A stretch of DNA of 64,000 nt from JAFGCL01 sp964492335 (GCA_964492335.1 CAZBJX010000001.1:62001-126000); one strand, 5' to 3'. Numbered from the stretch's first letter, positions 41,039 to 50,465 are shown. A program made the numbers and translations. The notes: generated by a model from the sequence alone, not told the origin.

Positions 41039-41174
41039 GCGGAGCGTCGCAGTCTGGTGCTTGGGGGGGGGTAAGTCCAGGGCGAAGTCCACTTTGAAGG
41101 CCCACCCGCCGCCGGGGCCTCCGCCCGGTGCGACAGGGGACATCTGGCAGCCGGCGCCGCGCCGGTATCTTCGG

Positions 41175-41681
41175 CTAGGTGAAGAGACAGACCACCCTGT
41201 CGAACCTGGGGGGCAGCAGCCCCAGCAGAAGGCGGAACTCGTGTATCAGGAAGTTGGCCAGGGCCGAGGCGCCGATGGCGTTGCCCACACTGGTGGCATC
41301 GGGCTCTCCGGCGGCCCACTTGCCGATGGCAATGAACACGGCTGCCATCAGCAGCGCGCCCACGCACAGGCCCAGGATGGCGCCGCCGAACGAGTCTATC
41401 CAGCCCAGCATGACCACCTTCAGGAACCCCTTGACGATGATGGCCAGGATGTGGAAGACCACCATGACCACTATGACGACCACCGCGAAGGACGCAACGT
41501 AGGCCCAGAGGGCCCCGCTGGTGGAGAGCTTCTCCGCCAGGCTGTCGGAGACCGCACCGGCGATGGCCACCCCCGCCACCAGCCCCAGGAAGCTGAAGAG
41601 CGAGACGATCAGCCCCTGCTTGTAGCCGGCAATGGCCCCGATGATGGCTACCACGATGATGGAGATGTCAACCCAGTTCAC
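41175..41681 (-). CDS. CvpA-family membrane protein
   Basis: A 168-residue protein with four hydrophobic segments. The start NWVDISIIVVAIIGAIAGYK and the DSFGGAILGLCVGALL stretch are typical of CvpA. The family is linked to envelope homeostasis; its molecular function is unclear. It is the last gene on the minus-strand cluster that begins with the YggS gene, with a 170-base gap before it that contains two copies of GGCATGCTGCAGC. Confidence 0.85.
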   Translation of the reverse strand: MNWVDISIIVVAIIGAIAGYKQGLIVSLFSFLGLVAGVAIAGAVSDSLAEKLSTSGALWAYVASFAVVVIVVMVVFHILAIIVKGFLKVVMLGWIDSFGGAILGLCVGALLMAAVFIAIGKWAAGEPDATSVGNAIGASALANFLIHEFRLLLGLLPPRFDRVVCLFT

Positions 41682-41851
41682 TTGCCGCCTCCCTTCGTCC
41701 TGCCGCCGTCAGAAGTACTTGTATGGTACCCGCGGGCCGCAGGGCAGGTCAACCCCTGCCTGCCCGGCATGCTGCAGCGCCCGGCCGGCACGTTGGAGTC
41801 TCCCGCGGTCAGGTCACTGTCCTTCACTGGCATGCTGCAGCCCCGTGCCGG

Positions 41852-42106
41852 TCAGCCCGCATAGGGCCGCAGGACTATGGTCACTATGGTCAGGATGATT
41901 ACGGCTACCCAGGGGGAGAAGTCGATCATCTCCAGCCGGGGTATGATGCGCCGCAGCGGGGCCAGGATCGGTTCGGTGATGGTGTGGATGAGGCTCACCA
42001 GGAAGTTGCGGGGGTCCGGGTTGAACCAGGACAGGAGGGAACGGGCCACGATGGCCGCAATGAGAACGTAGCACAGGATGATCACGCCCCTGACGAAGTA
42101 CTCCAT
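41852..42106 (-). CDS. YggT-family membrane protein
   Basis: An 84-residue protein with two transmembrane segments. SWFNPDPRNFLVSLIHTITE and PILAPLRRIIPRLEMIDFSP are diagnostic for YggT. It is three bases downstream of proC. The YggS-proC-YggT order is conserved in many bacteria, and YggT is thought to act in envelope or division-site processes. Confidence 0.92.
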   Translation of the reverse strand: MEYFVRGVIILCYVLIAAIVARSLLSWFNPDPRNFLVSLIHTITEPILAPLRRIIPRLEMIDFSPWVAVIILTIVTIVLRPYAG

Positions 42107-42109
42107 CGC

Positions 42110-42913
42110 CTAGTCGTCTCTCAGCGCCCTGGCCCTCTCGTATCCGGCGATCACCGCCCGGGCCAGCAGCGCCCGCAGCCGCCCTTCCTCCAGCTCGTGC
42201 AGGCCCGCGGCCGTGGTCCCGCCGGGGGAGGTCACCATGTTGCGCAGTTCGGCCGGGTGCCTGCCCGACCTCTGGGCCAGGTGGACCGAGCCGGACATGG
42301 TCTCCAGGACCAGGTCCAGGGCCATGTCCCGGGGCAGGCCGATGCGCACCGCGGCATCCACCAGGGACTCGATAATCAGGAACACGTACCCGGGGCCGCT
42401 GCCGCTGACGGCGGTGGCCATGTCGATGTACTTCTCGTCGGCGACGAAGGTCTGCCGGCCCATGGCGCCCATTATGGCCCGGGCCCGCTCCCTGTCCGCC
42501 TCCGTGGCCTCGGCGGTGGCCGTCCAGACGGTCACTCCCTCCCCTATCTGGGCAGGGGTGTTGGGCATGGCGCGCACCAGGGAGTCCCGGCCGAGGCTCT
42601 GCCGCAGCCTGGAGAGGGTGATGCCGGCGGCTATGGAGATGACCGTCTGATCGTCCCCGGTCATGCCCTTGAGCTCGGCCAGCGCCAGGGGCATGACGCC
42701 GGGCTTCACCGCCAGCACGATGACCTCGGCCGCCCCGGCCGCTTCGCGGTTGCCGGGGGTGGTGGCGATGCCGTAGCGCTCCTTGAGGTATGCCCGGCGC
42801 TCCCCGGCAACGTCTGCGGCCGTGATGCCGGAGGCGCCGGCCACGCCTTTCTCGATGAGGCAGCGTATCATGGCTTCGCCCATGTTCCCGCCGCCGATGA
42901 AGGCTATCTTCAT
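42110..42913 (-). CDS. proC: Pyrroline-5-carboxylate reductase
   Basis: A 267-residue ProC. The nucleotide-binding start IAFIGGGNMGEAMI, VRAMPNTPAQIGEG and the C-terminal VTSPGGTTAAGLHELEEG are conserved. It makes proline from pyrroline-5-carboxylate. It is four bases after the YggS gene. proA is present 1.5 kb away; proB is not in the window. Confidence 0.95.
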   Translation of the reverse strand: MKIAFIGGGNMGEAMIRCLIEKGVAGASGITAADVAGERRAYLKERYGIATTPGNREAAGAAEVIVLAVKPGVMPLALAELKGMTGDDQTVISIAAGITLSRLRQSLGRDSLVRAMPNTPAQIGEGVTVWTATAEATEADRERARAIMGAMGRQTFVADEKYIDMATAVSGSGPGYVFLIIESLVDAAVRIGLPRDMALDLVLETMSGSVHLAQRSGRHPAELRNMVTSPGGTTAAGLHELEEGRLRALLARAVIAGYERARALRDD

Positions 42914-42917
42914 GGCC

Positions 42918-43619
42918 CTACACCTCTCTCGTGCCGAAGATGGCGCGGCCGATCCTCACCATGGTGGCCCCTTCCTCGACGGCCACCTCGAAGTCGTTGC
43001 TCATGCCCATGGACAGGTGCTCCAGCCCCAGCGCGTCGCGCATCTGCCGCAGCCGGCGGAAGACGGGGCGGGCCTCCTCGGGGTCGTCTGCCCAGGGGGC
43101 AATGGTCATCAGCCCCTTGATGCGGATGCGGGGCAGGCGGGCGATGCGCTCCAGGGCCGGGATGACCTCCTGGAGGGTGAACCCGTGTTTGCTGGCCTCT
43201 CCCGCCACGTTGACCTGGAGGAGCACCGGCATGTCCCGGCCGGTGTGCTGGCTGATGGACTCGGCCACCCTGATGGAGTCCACGGTCTGGACCACGTCGA
43301 ACAGCCCCACCGCGGCCCGGACCTTGTTGGTCTGCAGGTGGCCCACCAGGTGCCACACCGCCTGCGGCCCCAGGGACGACAGCGAGGGGACCTTCTCGGC
43401 GGCCTCCTGGACCCGGCTCTCGCCGAAGTGGAGCAGGCCGGCGGCGAAGGCCTCCTGGATGGCCGCTGGCCCGATGGCCTTGGTCACGCCGACCAGGGTC
43501 ACCTCCGACGGCGGCCGGCCGGCCCTGGCGGCCGCCCCGGCTATGCGCTCCCGGATGGCTTCTACGTTGCCCTTGATGCCGGCGGCACCCTGTGATGACG
43601 CCGCCATGTCCCTTCTCAT
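42918..43619 (-). CDS. YggS-family PLP homeostasis protein
   Basis: A PLP-binding protein of about 233 residues. The PLP lysine lies in LVGVTKAI, and FGESRVQEAAEK, WHLVGHLQTNK and LSMGMSNDFEVAVEEGATMV are conserved. It buffers cellular pyridoxal phosphate. Several Met codons lie at the start (43625, 43619, 43607). The TATACT -10 box at 43629-43634 suggests transcription starts near 43622, so 43619 is preferred, nearly leaderless. Confidence 0.92.
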   Translation of the reverse strand: MRRDMAASSQGAAGIKGNVEAIRERIAGAAARAGRPPSEVTLVGVTKAIGPAAIQEAFAAGLLHFGESRVQEAAEKVPSLSSLGPQAVWHLVGHLQTNKVRAAVGLFDVVQTVDSIRVAESISQHTGRDMPVLLQVNVAGEASKHGFTLQEVIPALERIARLPRIRIKGLMTIAPWADDPEEARPVFRRLRQMRDALGLEHLSMGMSNDFEVAVEEGATMVRIGRAIFGTREV

Positions 43620-43628
43620 GTGCATAAC

Positions 43629-43657
43629 AGTATAGCGTGGTTGCCCCCAAACCCCAA
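43629..43657 (-). promoter_or_regulatory. Promoter of the YggS-proC-YggT cluster
   Basis: Minus-strand TTGGGG (43652-43657), 17-base spacer, TATACT (43629-43634). The -10 box is strong and the -35 box weak. Confidence 0.5.
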
Positions 43658-43759
43658 GGGCCTGCCGGGGCCTGGTCCGCCCGGGGCGGACGGCCCCTCA
43701 GGCGCCTTGGGGTGGCCGCGGTTTTGGTGTAAGATTGACCCTGGAAAGGGCTGCGGGCG

Positions 43760-44401
43760 ATGCGAATTGAGGCGGTGATCTTCGACTTTGGCGGGGTGTT
43801 CATAGAGTCACCCTATCCGGTGCTGGAAGGCATGGGGGCCCGGCTGGGCCTGCTGCCGGGGCAGCTGTGCGACATCATCTTCGGCTCCCTGCTTGAGGAC
43901 AGCGACCACCCCTACCACCGCCTGGAGCGCGGCGAGATCAGCCTTCTCCAGGCGCGCGAGGACATCATGGAGCGGGGCCGGCGCCTCTACCGCCTGGACG
44001 TGGACATCTTCAAGGTCTTCGCCGGGATGCCCCCCGCCGTGCGCCAGCCGCTGGTGGACCGGGTGAGGGAGCTCAGGAGGGAAGGCTACCCCACGGCCAT
44101 GATCACCAACAACATCCGGGAGTACGGGGACCTGTGGCGCTCCCTGGTCCCGGTCGACGAGCTGTTCGACTTGGTGGTGGACTCCAGCCTGGAGGGGGTG
44201 CGCAAGCCGGACCCGGCCATCTTCCGTCTCACCCTGGACCGCCTGGGCGGGCTGACGCCGGAGCGGACCGTCTTCCTGGACGACTGCGAAGGGAACGTGC
44301 AGTCCGCCGCCTCCCTGGGGATGCAGACCATACACGTGCGGGACGACATAGCCGATACCCTCGCCGAGCTGGACGCCCTGCTGGGGCGGGCCGCCGGCTA
44401 G
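43760..44401 (+). CDS. HAD-superfamily hydrolase
   Basis: A 213-residue HAD-IA hydrolase. Motif I is VIFDFGGVFIES, motif II is MITNN, motif III Lys is in GVRKPDPAIF, and motif IV is TVFLDDCEGNV. The alpha-helical cap is between motifs I and II. In motif I the usual DxD is DFGGV, as in the epoxide-hydrolase N-terminal-like HAD subgroup, so phosphatase activity is not assured. The stop codon overlaps the convergent proA stop by three bases. Confidence 0.9.
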   Translation: MRIEAVIFDFGGVFIESPYPVLEGMGARLGLLPGQLCDIIFGSLLEDSDHPYHRLERGEISLLQAREDIMERGRRLYRLDVDIFKVFAGMPPAVRQPLVDRVRELRREGYPTAMITNNIREYGDLWRSLVPVDELFDLVVDSSLEGVRKPDPAIFRLTLDRLGGLTPERTVFLDDCEGNVQSAASLGMQTIHVRDDIADTLAELDALLGRAAG

Positions 44402-45672
44402 GCCCGCGTCTGCCCGCTGCCCATGATGGTCCACTTGTAGCTGGTCAGCTCCTTCAGCCCCAGGGGCCCCCTGGCGTGGAACTTCTGGGTGCTGATGCCC
44501 ACCTCCGCTCCCAGCCCGAACTGCCCCCCGTCGGTGAAGCGCGTGCTGGCGTTGACGTAGACGCAGGCCGCGTCCACCTCGTTGAGGAAGCGCATGGCGC
44601 TGGAGTAGTCCTCGGTGACGATGGCCTCGGAGTGCCCCGAGCCGAAGCGGTCGATATGCTCCAGGGCCTCGTCGATCGACTTCACCACCCTGACCGCCGC
44701 GATCAGCGCCAGGTACTCCCGGCCCCAGTCCTGGTCGGTGGCCGGCACGATCTTCAGGGAAGGCGTGCCCGCCAGGAGCCTGCCGGAAGCCGGGTCGCAG
44801 TGCATCTCCACGCCGGCCTTCGCCAGCTCCGGGCCCACCTGCTTGAGGAAGGTCTCGGCGACTTCCGCGTGCACCAGGATGGTGTCCAGTGCGTTGCACA
44901 CGGTGGGCCGCTGCACCTTGGCGTTGTAGACGATGGCCGCCGCGTTGTCCACGTTGGCGGCCCGGTCCACGTAGGTGTGGCAGACCCCGATGCCCCCGGC
45001 CAGCACCGGCATGGTGGCCTGTCCCGCCACGAACCTGATGAGCTCCGCCCCGCCCCGGGGCACGATGAGGTCGATCTGCCCGCTCATCTTCAGCATGTGG
45101 TCCACCACGGACCGGTCCGTGGACTCGATGATCTGGATGGCCCCGTCGGGGGCGCCCGCTTCCCTGGCCGACCTCTGCACGATGCCGGCCAGGGCCAGGT
45201 TGGAGTGAATGGCCTCCTTGCCGCCGCGCAGGATGACGGCGTTGCCCGATTTCAGGCAGAGCGCGGAGATGTCCACCGTCACATTGGGCCGGCTCTCGTA
45301 GATGGTGGCGATGACCCCCAGCGGCACGCGCCGGCGGCCGATCTGAAGACCGTTGGGCATGGTGCGCGTGTCGAAGACGTCGCCCACCGGGTCGGGCAGG
45401 CCGGCAACGGTCCTCACGTCGGCGGCGATGCCGGCCAGGCGGGCGCTGTTCAGCAGCAGGCGGTCCTGCATGGCCGCGCTCATCCCGGCCTCCCGGGCCG
45501 CGGTGAGGTCACGCTCGTTGGCGGCCATGATCTCCTCGCTCTGCTGCGCCAGCCCGTCGGCCAGGCGCAGCAGAGCCCGGTCCTTCACCTCGCTGGAAAG
45601 GCGTGCCAGCTTCTTGGCCGCGGCCCTGGCGGACGCGGCCTTGGTCTCCAGTTCCCTGGCGGCAGATGACAT
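44398..45672 (-). CDS. proA: Gamma-glutamyl phosphate reductase
   Basis: A 424-residue ProA, normal length. The catalytic Cys is in VCNALDTILVH; PRGGAELIRFV, GVCHTYVDRAANV and ASTRFTDGGQFGLGAEVGIS are conserved. It reduces glutamyl-5-phosphate to the semialdehyde for proline synthesis. CCAGGAGGGA precedes the ATG. The genes for ProB and ProA are often adjacent, but ProB is not seen here. Confidence 0.96.
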   Translation of the reverse strand: MSSAARELETKAASARAAAKKLARLSSEVKDRALLRLADGLAQQSEEIMAANERDLTAAREAGMSAAMQDRLLLNSARLAGIAADVRTVAGLPDPVGDVFDTRTMPNGLQIGRRRVPLGVIATIYESRPNVTVDISALCLKSGNAVILRGGKEAIHSNLALAGIVQRSAREAGAPDGAIQIIESTDRSVVDHMLKMSGQIDLIVPRGGAELIRFVAGQATMPVLAGGIGVCHTYVDRAANVDNAAAIVYNAKVQRPTVCNALDTILVHAEVAETFLKQVGPELAKAGVEMHCDPASGRLLAGTPSLKIVPATDQDWGREYLALIAAVRVVKSIDEALEHIDRFGSGHSEAIVTEDYSSAMRFLNEVDAACVYVNASTRFTDGGQFGLGAEVGISTQKFHARGPLGLKELTSYKWTIMGSGQTRA

Positions 45673-45696
45673 GTCGTTCCCTCCTGGCCCGAGGGG

Positions 45697-46107
45697 CTAC
45701 CCCTCGATCTTGATCTTGAGCGCCTGCACGATTTCCTTGGACAGCACCTGGCCCACCAGCCAGATCAGCGGCGCCAGGGGCCCGCCGGCCTCGCCGCCGG
45801 CGATGGCCCGGGTGCCCTGCAGCAGGGGCTGGAGCTCGTAGTAACGGGTGGTCCGGCCCAGGAGGGCCCGGCCTTCCATGGCCACCCGCTCGCCCGGCAG
45901 GAACTCGGTGACGGTCATGTGCAGCCAGACCGGGATGCCGCACATGATGGTGATGCGCATCCGGGCCCCGACGCCCAGCGGGCCCTCGGAGAGCTTCTTC
46001 ACCCGGTGCACCGCCCGGGTCCACCGGGGCCAGGTCTCGGGGTCGGCGACGGTCTCCCAGATGGCGCCCGGGGTGGCCCGGATGGTGACTTCCGCCGCAA
46101 ATCTCAT
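45697..46107 (-). CDS. SRPBCC (START-like) protein
   Basis: A 136-residue polyketide-cyclase/START-like protein. The start FAAEVTIRATPGAIWETVAD and PETWPRWTRAVHRV are typical of the fold, and GVGARMRITI follows. These proteins bind hydrophobic ligands. The ATG overlaps the stop of the upstream CaiB gene (ATGA), so the two are co-translated; the ligand may be related to the CoA substrate, which is inference. Confidence 0.85.
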   Translation of the reverse strand: MRFAAEVTIRATPGAIWETVADPETWPRWTRAVHRVKKLSEGPLGVGARMRITIMCGIPVWLHMTVTEFLPGERVAMEGRALLGRTTRYYELQPLLQGTRAIAGGEAGGPLAPLIWLVGQVLSKEIVQALKIKIEG

Positions 46108-47348
46108 GGCGCTGCGGCCCCGTCGATCACGCCGCTCTCCTGGAGCGCGGCGATCTCCTGCTCGCTGTAGCCGCCGATGTCCCGCAGGACCTCCCGGGTG
46201 TGCTCGCCCAGCCTCGGGGCCGTGAAGCCGGGATTGGCGGGCGTCTCGCTGAACTCGGCGGGATACCCCGGCACCTTGATGCTGCCGAAGAGGCGGTGGT
46301 TGGTCTCGAAGACGTAGTCGTTGGCCGCGGCCATGGGGTCCCGGGCGGCCTCCGAGGCCGAGTTGACCGGAGAGCAGAACACGTCGTGCTCCGACAGGAC
46401 GCGTATCCACTCGTCCCGCGGCCGGTTGATGAAGACCGTGTCCAGCAAGGCGATGAAGTCCTCCCGGTTCTCGTACCTGCGGTCCCGGGCCTCGAACCGG
46501 GCGTCGTGTATCAGCTCCGGGCGCTCAATGGCCAGGCAGAAGTTGCGCCAGGCCGAGGGGTGGTGGGCCACCGTCATGCAGAGCCACCTGTCATCCTGGC
46601 AGCGGTAGAAGTTCCGCAGGGGGTCCGTGGACCGGCGCTGGTGGCGCGGCACGTCCGCGTCCATGATGAGGCCGTTGAGGACGTTGAAGTACTGCAGGAA
46701 CATGGCGGACCCCAGGAGCGAGGTCCTGACCTCCTGCCCCCGGCCAGTCTGCTCGCGGGCGTAGAGGGCCGCCAGGATGGTGTGGCTGGTGGTGATGGCC
46801 GTGATCTGGTCGATCAGGCCGAACTGGGAGATCAGCGGCGGCATGTCCGGCTCGCCGGCGCACAGCATCAGGCCGGACCGGGCCTGCCCCAGGAAGTCGA
46901 AGCCCCCGGCCTCCCGGTCGGGGCCCCGGGACCCGAAGGCCGAGACGCTGGCGTATATCAACCGGGGGTTGAGCGGCCGCAGGTCGGCATAGGTCATGCG
47001 CTGGCTCTCTATGGCCCTGGCCCGGAAGTTGGTTACGAAGACGTCGCACTTGGGGACCAGGCGGTAGACGATCTGCTTTCCTTCCTCCTTGCCGAGGTCC
47101 AGGGCGATGCTCTTCTTGTGGCGGTTGGCCCCCTCGTAGAAGAGGCTGTGGCCGTCCCTGGCCACCGGGAAGTTGCCGAAGCGGACCAGCATGCGAATGG
47201 GGTCGCCGGCCCTGGGGATCTCTATCTTGATGACCTCCGCTCCCAGGTCGGCCAGTATGGCCGCCGAGCCGGGGCCGGCGTGAAAGGCCCCCCACTCCAG
47301 TATCCGGACCCCTTTCAGGGGCTGGTGGCCGTCGTGATTGCTTGCCAA
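46104..47348 (-). CDS. CaiB/BaiF-family CoA transferase (class III)
   Basis: A 414-residue class III CoA transferase. N-terminal GVRILEWGAFHAGPGSAAIL and LADLGAEVIKIE are conserved. The catalytic Asp is present in GGFDFLGQARSGLM. The C-terminal half has QDDRWLCMTVAHH and LGEHTREVLRDIGGYSEQEI. It moves CoA between organic acids without free intermediates. Overlaps the SRPBCC gene by four bases. The substrate is unknown. Confidence 0.93.
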   Translation of the reverse strand: MASNHDGHQPLKGVRILEWGAFHAGPGSAAILADLGAEVIKIEIPRAGDPIRMLVRFGNFPVARDGHSLFYEGANRHKKSIALDLGKEEGKQIVYRLVPKCDVFVTNFRARAIESQRMTYADLRPLNPRLIYASVSAFGSRGPDREAGGFDFLGQARSGLMLCAGEPDMPPLISQFGLIDQITAITTSHTILAALYAREQTGRGQEVRTSLLGSAMFLQYFNVLNGLIMDADVPRHQRRSTDPLRNFYRCQDDRWLCMTVAHHPSAWRNFCLAIERPELIHDARFEARDRRYENREDFIALLDTVFINRPRDEWIRVLSEHDVFCSPVNSASEAARDPMAAANDYVFETNHRLFGSIKVPGYPAEFSETPANPGFTAPRLGEHTREVLRDIGGYSEQEIAALQESGVIDGAAAP

Positions 47349-47438
47349 CAGAGATTCTCCTTTTCAAGATGGTAGTCTGGCGGTCCCTGGCGGGTCAAGC
47401 AACGGCCTTGGCTGCGGCGCCCGGGAGCGGCCCGCCGG

Positions 47439-48566
47439 CTACAGGCCGAGCTCGCCGCGAAGGTGTATGAAGTGGAGCAGGGACTCGCGCGAGACCATGC
47501 CCACCACCGCGCTGTCGGCCACCACCGGCACCTGGTTGACGTTCTGCTCGGTGAGCAGCTGCATTACGCTGTAGAGGTCATCGTCGGGGCGCACCTGCTT
47601 CACCCTGTTAATGGGGGTCATGATCTCCCGGACGGTCTTGAACGGCCACTGCCGCCGCTCCACGGACCGGACGTCGTGGACGCTGACCAGCCCCAGGGCC
47701 TGCTCTCCGTCGACCACCGGGAAGCAGCGCCGCCCGGAGGTCAGGATGTGGTCATTGACCAGCGTTTCAATGGCGATGGTGGGCGGGACCGCATGGCAGT
47801 CGCGGGACATCACCTCCGACACCTTGTGGCCATGGAGGATGTCCTGGAGGGCCATCTGGCGGTAGCTGCCCACGGCTGCGTTCTCCAGGATCCAGCCGAT
47901 GAGGGCCAGCCACAGGCCGTTGGGCCAGTAGGGGGTGAAGATGAGGGCGATGCCCGCGAAGATGAAGAGGTACCCGATACCCCGGCCGATGAGGGAGGCG
48001 ATGCGCGTTGCCCGGCGCAGGTTTCCGGAGCGCCACCAGATGATGGAGCGCAGCACCCGCCCGCCGTCCAGGGGGAACCCGGGGATCATGTTGAAGGCGG
48101 CCAGGGCTATGTTGATGTACCCCAGCCAGAAGGTCATGCCGGCCACCGGGGAGGCGGTGTGGCGGGTGGCGAAGAAGACGCCCCAGCAGACCCCTCCGAT
48201 GAAGAGGCTGGTGGCCGGCCCGGCGATGGCCATGCGGAACTCGCTCCCGGCCGACTTCGGCTCCTCCGTGAGCTGCGACACGCCGCCGAAGATGAACAGA
48301 GTGATGGCGCTGACCTGCAGGCCCGCCCCCCGGGCCACCAGGCTGTGGGCCAGCTCGTGGGCCAGCACCGAGGCGAAGAAGAGGAGGCTGGTCGCCAGGG
48401 AGATGACCCAGCGGGTGGGCGTGCCCCAGGCCTTGTACTCCTCGACTTCGGGGAAGTACGAGCTGGCCAGCATCCAGGTGATCACGAAGAGTATGATGAA
48501 CCAGGACCAGTGCAGCCTGACGTTGATGCCGAAGAGCCGGCCTATGGGAATTCCGCCGCTGGGCAT
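47439..48566 (-). CDS. Site-2 protease family (M50) metalloprotease with two CBS domains
   Basis: A 375-residue intramembrane protease. The zinc-binding HELAH is at residues 70-74 and the second site NMIPGFPLDGGR places Asp near 167. About six membrane segments occupy residues 1-220, and two CBS domains fill residues 245-375 (VSEVMSRDCHAVPP, VREIMTPINRVKQV). The CBS pair probably senses adenine nucleotides. The ATG at 48566 is preceded by GGGAGGTG. It may process a membrane-bound regulator; the target is unknown. Confidence 0.92.
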   Translation of the reverse strand: MPSGGIPIGRLFGINVRLHWSWFIILFVITWMLASSYFPEVEEYKAWGTPTRWVISLATSLLFFASVLAHELAHSLVARGAGLQVSAITLFIFGGVSQLTEEPKSAGSEFRMAIAGPATSLFIGGVCWGVFFATRHTASPVAGMTFWLGYINIALAAFNMIPGFPLDGGRVLRSIIWWRSGNLRRATRIASLIGRGIGYLFIFAGIALIFTPYWPNGLWLALIGWILENAAVGSYRQMALQDILHGHKVSEVMSRDCHAVPPTIAIETLVNDHILTSGRRCFPVVDGEQALGLVSVHDVRSVERRQWPFKTVREIMTPINRVKQVRPDDDLYSVMQLLTEQNVNQVPVVADSAVVGMVSRESLLHFIHLRGELGL

Positions 48567-48662
48567 AGGCACCTCCCTGACTCTAAGATACCACAACTTG
48601 GTCCCGATGTTGTGGAAAGGCTAGAATAGAGGCGGCGCCGGCGCCGGGGGGGGCGTGCCGGG

Positions 48663-50117
48663 ATGGAGGGCAGTACAGTGCAGCACGACGTACCTGAGAC
48701 ACGCCTGAAGCAGTTCCAGCGCATCTTCTCCCCGCGGTCGATCGCCGTGGCCGGAGCGTCCACCAACGAGACCAAGATGGGGTCGCGGTGGGTGGCCGGG
48801 CTTCTCGCCGCCGGCTACCAGGGGGTGGTGTACCCGCTCAACCCCGGCGGTGGCGAGTTGCTGAAGCTCCCGATCTACCGGCGGCTGACCGATATCCCGG
48901 GGCCGGTTGACCTGGTGATCTGCTCCATACCCCGTGACCGTGTCCTGGACCTCCTGGACGACTGCGCCGCGAAGGGGATCGGCGCCATCTACTTCTTCAC
49001 CGCGGGCTTCCGGGAGACGGGTGATCCGAAGTGGGCGGAGGTGGAGGAGGAGATGGCCCGGCGGGCGCGGGCGGGGGGCTTCCGCATCATCGGCCCCAAC
49101 TGCATCGGCGTCAGTTGCCCGGAGCAGGGCATACCCTATGGGCCCTCGACCATGATCAACAGGGTGGGCGCCAGCGGGTTCATATCGCAGAGCGGCGGGC
49201 ACGCCGGCAAGATGGCGGCCCTCTCCCTCACCCGCGGCATCGGCTTCAGCAAGGTGGCCAGCATCGGCAACTGCTGCGACCTGGGCAGCGCCGACTTCCT
49301 GGAGTACATGGGCCACGATCTCAAGACGGGCGCGGTGGGGATGTACCTCGAGGGGCCGCGGGACGGCGCCCGCCTGATCGAGGTGATGCGCCGGGCCACG
49401 CCCCGGAAGCCGGTCTTCGTGTGGAAGGGCGGGCGGACGGCGGCGGGGGCCAGGGCGGCCAGCTCTCACACGGGGGCGCTGGCAGCGTCGGCCAGCATCT
49501 GGTCGGCGGCGCTGCGGCAGGCGGGCGCCGTGGAGGTGGCCGACCTTGATGAGCTGGCGGACTCGTTGCTGTTGTACCAGGCGGTGGGGCGGCTGGAGAG
49601 GGCCAACCTGGGTATCATCTGCGGGCTGACGGACGGCGGCGGCGGGGAGGCGGTGCTGGCGGCGGATGCCTGCGCGGCCCACGGCATCGACGTGGTCCCG
49701 TTCACCGACCGGACCCGCCGGGAGCTGCTGGGCCTGCTGGGGCAGGTGGGCAGCGTGCTGGTCAACCCGGTGGACGTCAGCCAGCGGTCGGGGGACCTGG
49801 GGGCCTTCGAGAAGACCTTCGAGCTGGTGGCGGCGGAGCCGGGCGTTGACCTCATCGTGGTCTACGAGAATGTGGACCTGCTGGTCACCTTCGTGGGCCC
49901 CCAGATGTGCAACATGATGAACGACGTGGTGGCCCGCGCCGGCCGAAAATACGGCAAGCCGGTCATCGTGGTCTCCCCACCGGGCGCCGTGGACCGGGAG
50001 CGGCTGGAGGTGGAGGCCAGGCTGACCGAGATGGGGACGGCGGTCTTCCCCAGCATGGCAAGGGCGGCCAGGGCCATCGCCAGCGTCAGGCAGCACTGCC
50101 GGATGCACCCGGCATAG
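48663..50117 (+). CDS. NDP-forming acyl-CoA synthetase, CoA-binding/ligase part
   Basis: A 484-residue protein of the acetyl-CoA synthetase (ADP-forming) alpha-type: an N-terminal CoA-binding Rossmann domain (IFSPRSIAVAGAS), a succinyl-CoA-ligase-like domain (IIGPNCIGV, FISQSGGHAGKMAAL) and the SSHTGALAAS loop with the phosphorylated His. The ATP-grasp beta part is not fused and is not adjacent. It would activate a carboxylic acid to its CoA ester or make ATP in reverse, if a beta subunit is supplied from elsewhere. It is divergent from the protease gene. Confidence 0.9.
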   Translation: MEGSTVQHDVPETRLKQFQRIFSPRSIAVAGASTNETKMGSRWVAGLLAAGYQGVVYPLNPGGGELLKLPIYRRLTDIPGPVDLVICSIPRDRVLDLLDDCAAKGIGAIYFFTAGFRETGDPKWAEVEEEMARRARAGGFRIIGPNCIGVSCPEQGIPYGPSTMINRVGASGFISQSGGHAGKMAALSLTRGIGFSKVASIGNCCDLGSADFLEYMGHDLKTGAVGMYLEGPRDGARLIEVMRRATPRKPVFVWKGGRTAAGARAASSHTGALAASASIWSAALRQAGAVEVADLDELADSLLLYQAVGRLERANLGIICGLTDGGGGEAVLAADACAAHGIDVVPFTDRTRRELLGLLGQVGSVLVNPVDVSQRSGDLGAFEKTFELVAAEPGVDLIVVYENVDLLVTFVGPQMCNMMNDVVARAGRKYGKPVIVVSPPGAVDRERLEVEARLTEMGTAVFPSMARAARAIASVRQHCRMHPA

Positions 50118-50187
50118 CGCCGGCGCGGCCCTGCTGCATGGACAGCACGCTGTGCTGCTCGCCCCGGCGCATGGCGCCGCAGCCCTG

Positions 50188-50388
50188 CTACATGGACAGC
50201 ACTATGAAGTACAGGCCCGCGGCCAGCATGGCCACCCCCAGGAGCATCAGCATGCCGAACTCGAGCCGCTCCCCCACGGTCTGCTTCTTCGACCGGCGCT
50301 TCGCGTCCTGCTTGTAGGTCCAGAACAGCCGCAGCACCACGTAGCCGACGATGAGGGCAATGCCGATCAGCAGCTTGGGTATGTCCAT
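50188..50388 (-). CDS. Small two-span membrane protein
   Basis: A 66-residue protein with two hydrophobic helices (LLIGIALIVGYVVLRLFW and FGMLMLLGVAMLAAGLYFIV) separated by a basic loop (KQDAKRRSKKQTVGERLE). ATG 50388 is preferred, because the ATG at 50400 lies in the TATAAT box at 50399-50404. No family is recognised. It is divergent from mutL, whose own TACAAT box (50436-50441) is 31 bases away. Confidence 0.65.
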   Translation of the reverse strand: MDIPKLLIGIALIVGYVVLRLFWTYKQDAKRRSKKQTVGERLEFGMLMLLGVAMLAAGLYFIVLSM

Positions 50389-50398
50389 GGCGTGCCAC

Positions 50399-50427
50399 AT
50401 TATAGTGGTTTTTCCCGGCCCCGAGAA
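50399..50427 (-). promoter_or_regulatory. Promoter of the small membrane protein gene
   Basis: Minus-strand TATAAT (50399-50404) with a weak TTCTCG (50422-50427) 17 bases upstream. The start codon at 50388 is only 10 bases beyond the -10 box. Confidence 0.5.
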
Positions 50428-50465
50428 GCCTGTGGTACAATGGCCTGCAGGCGGACCGACGGCAG

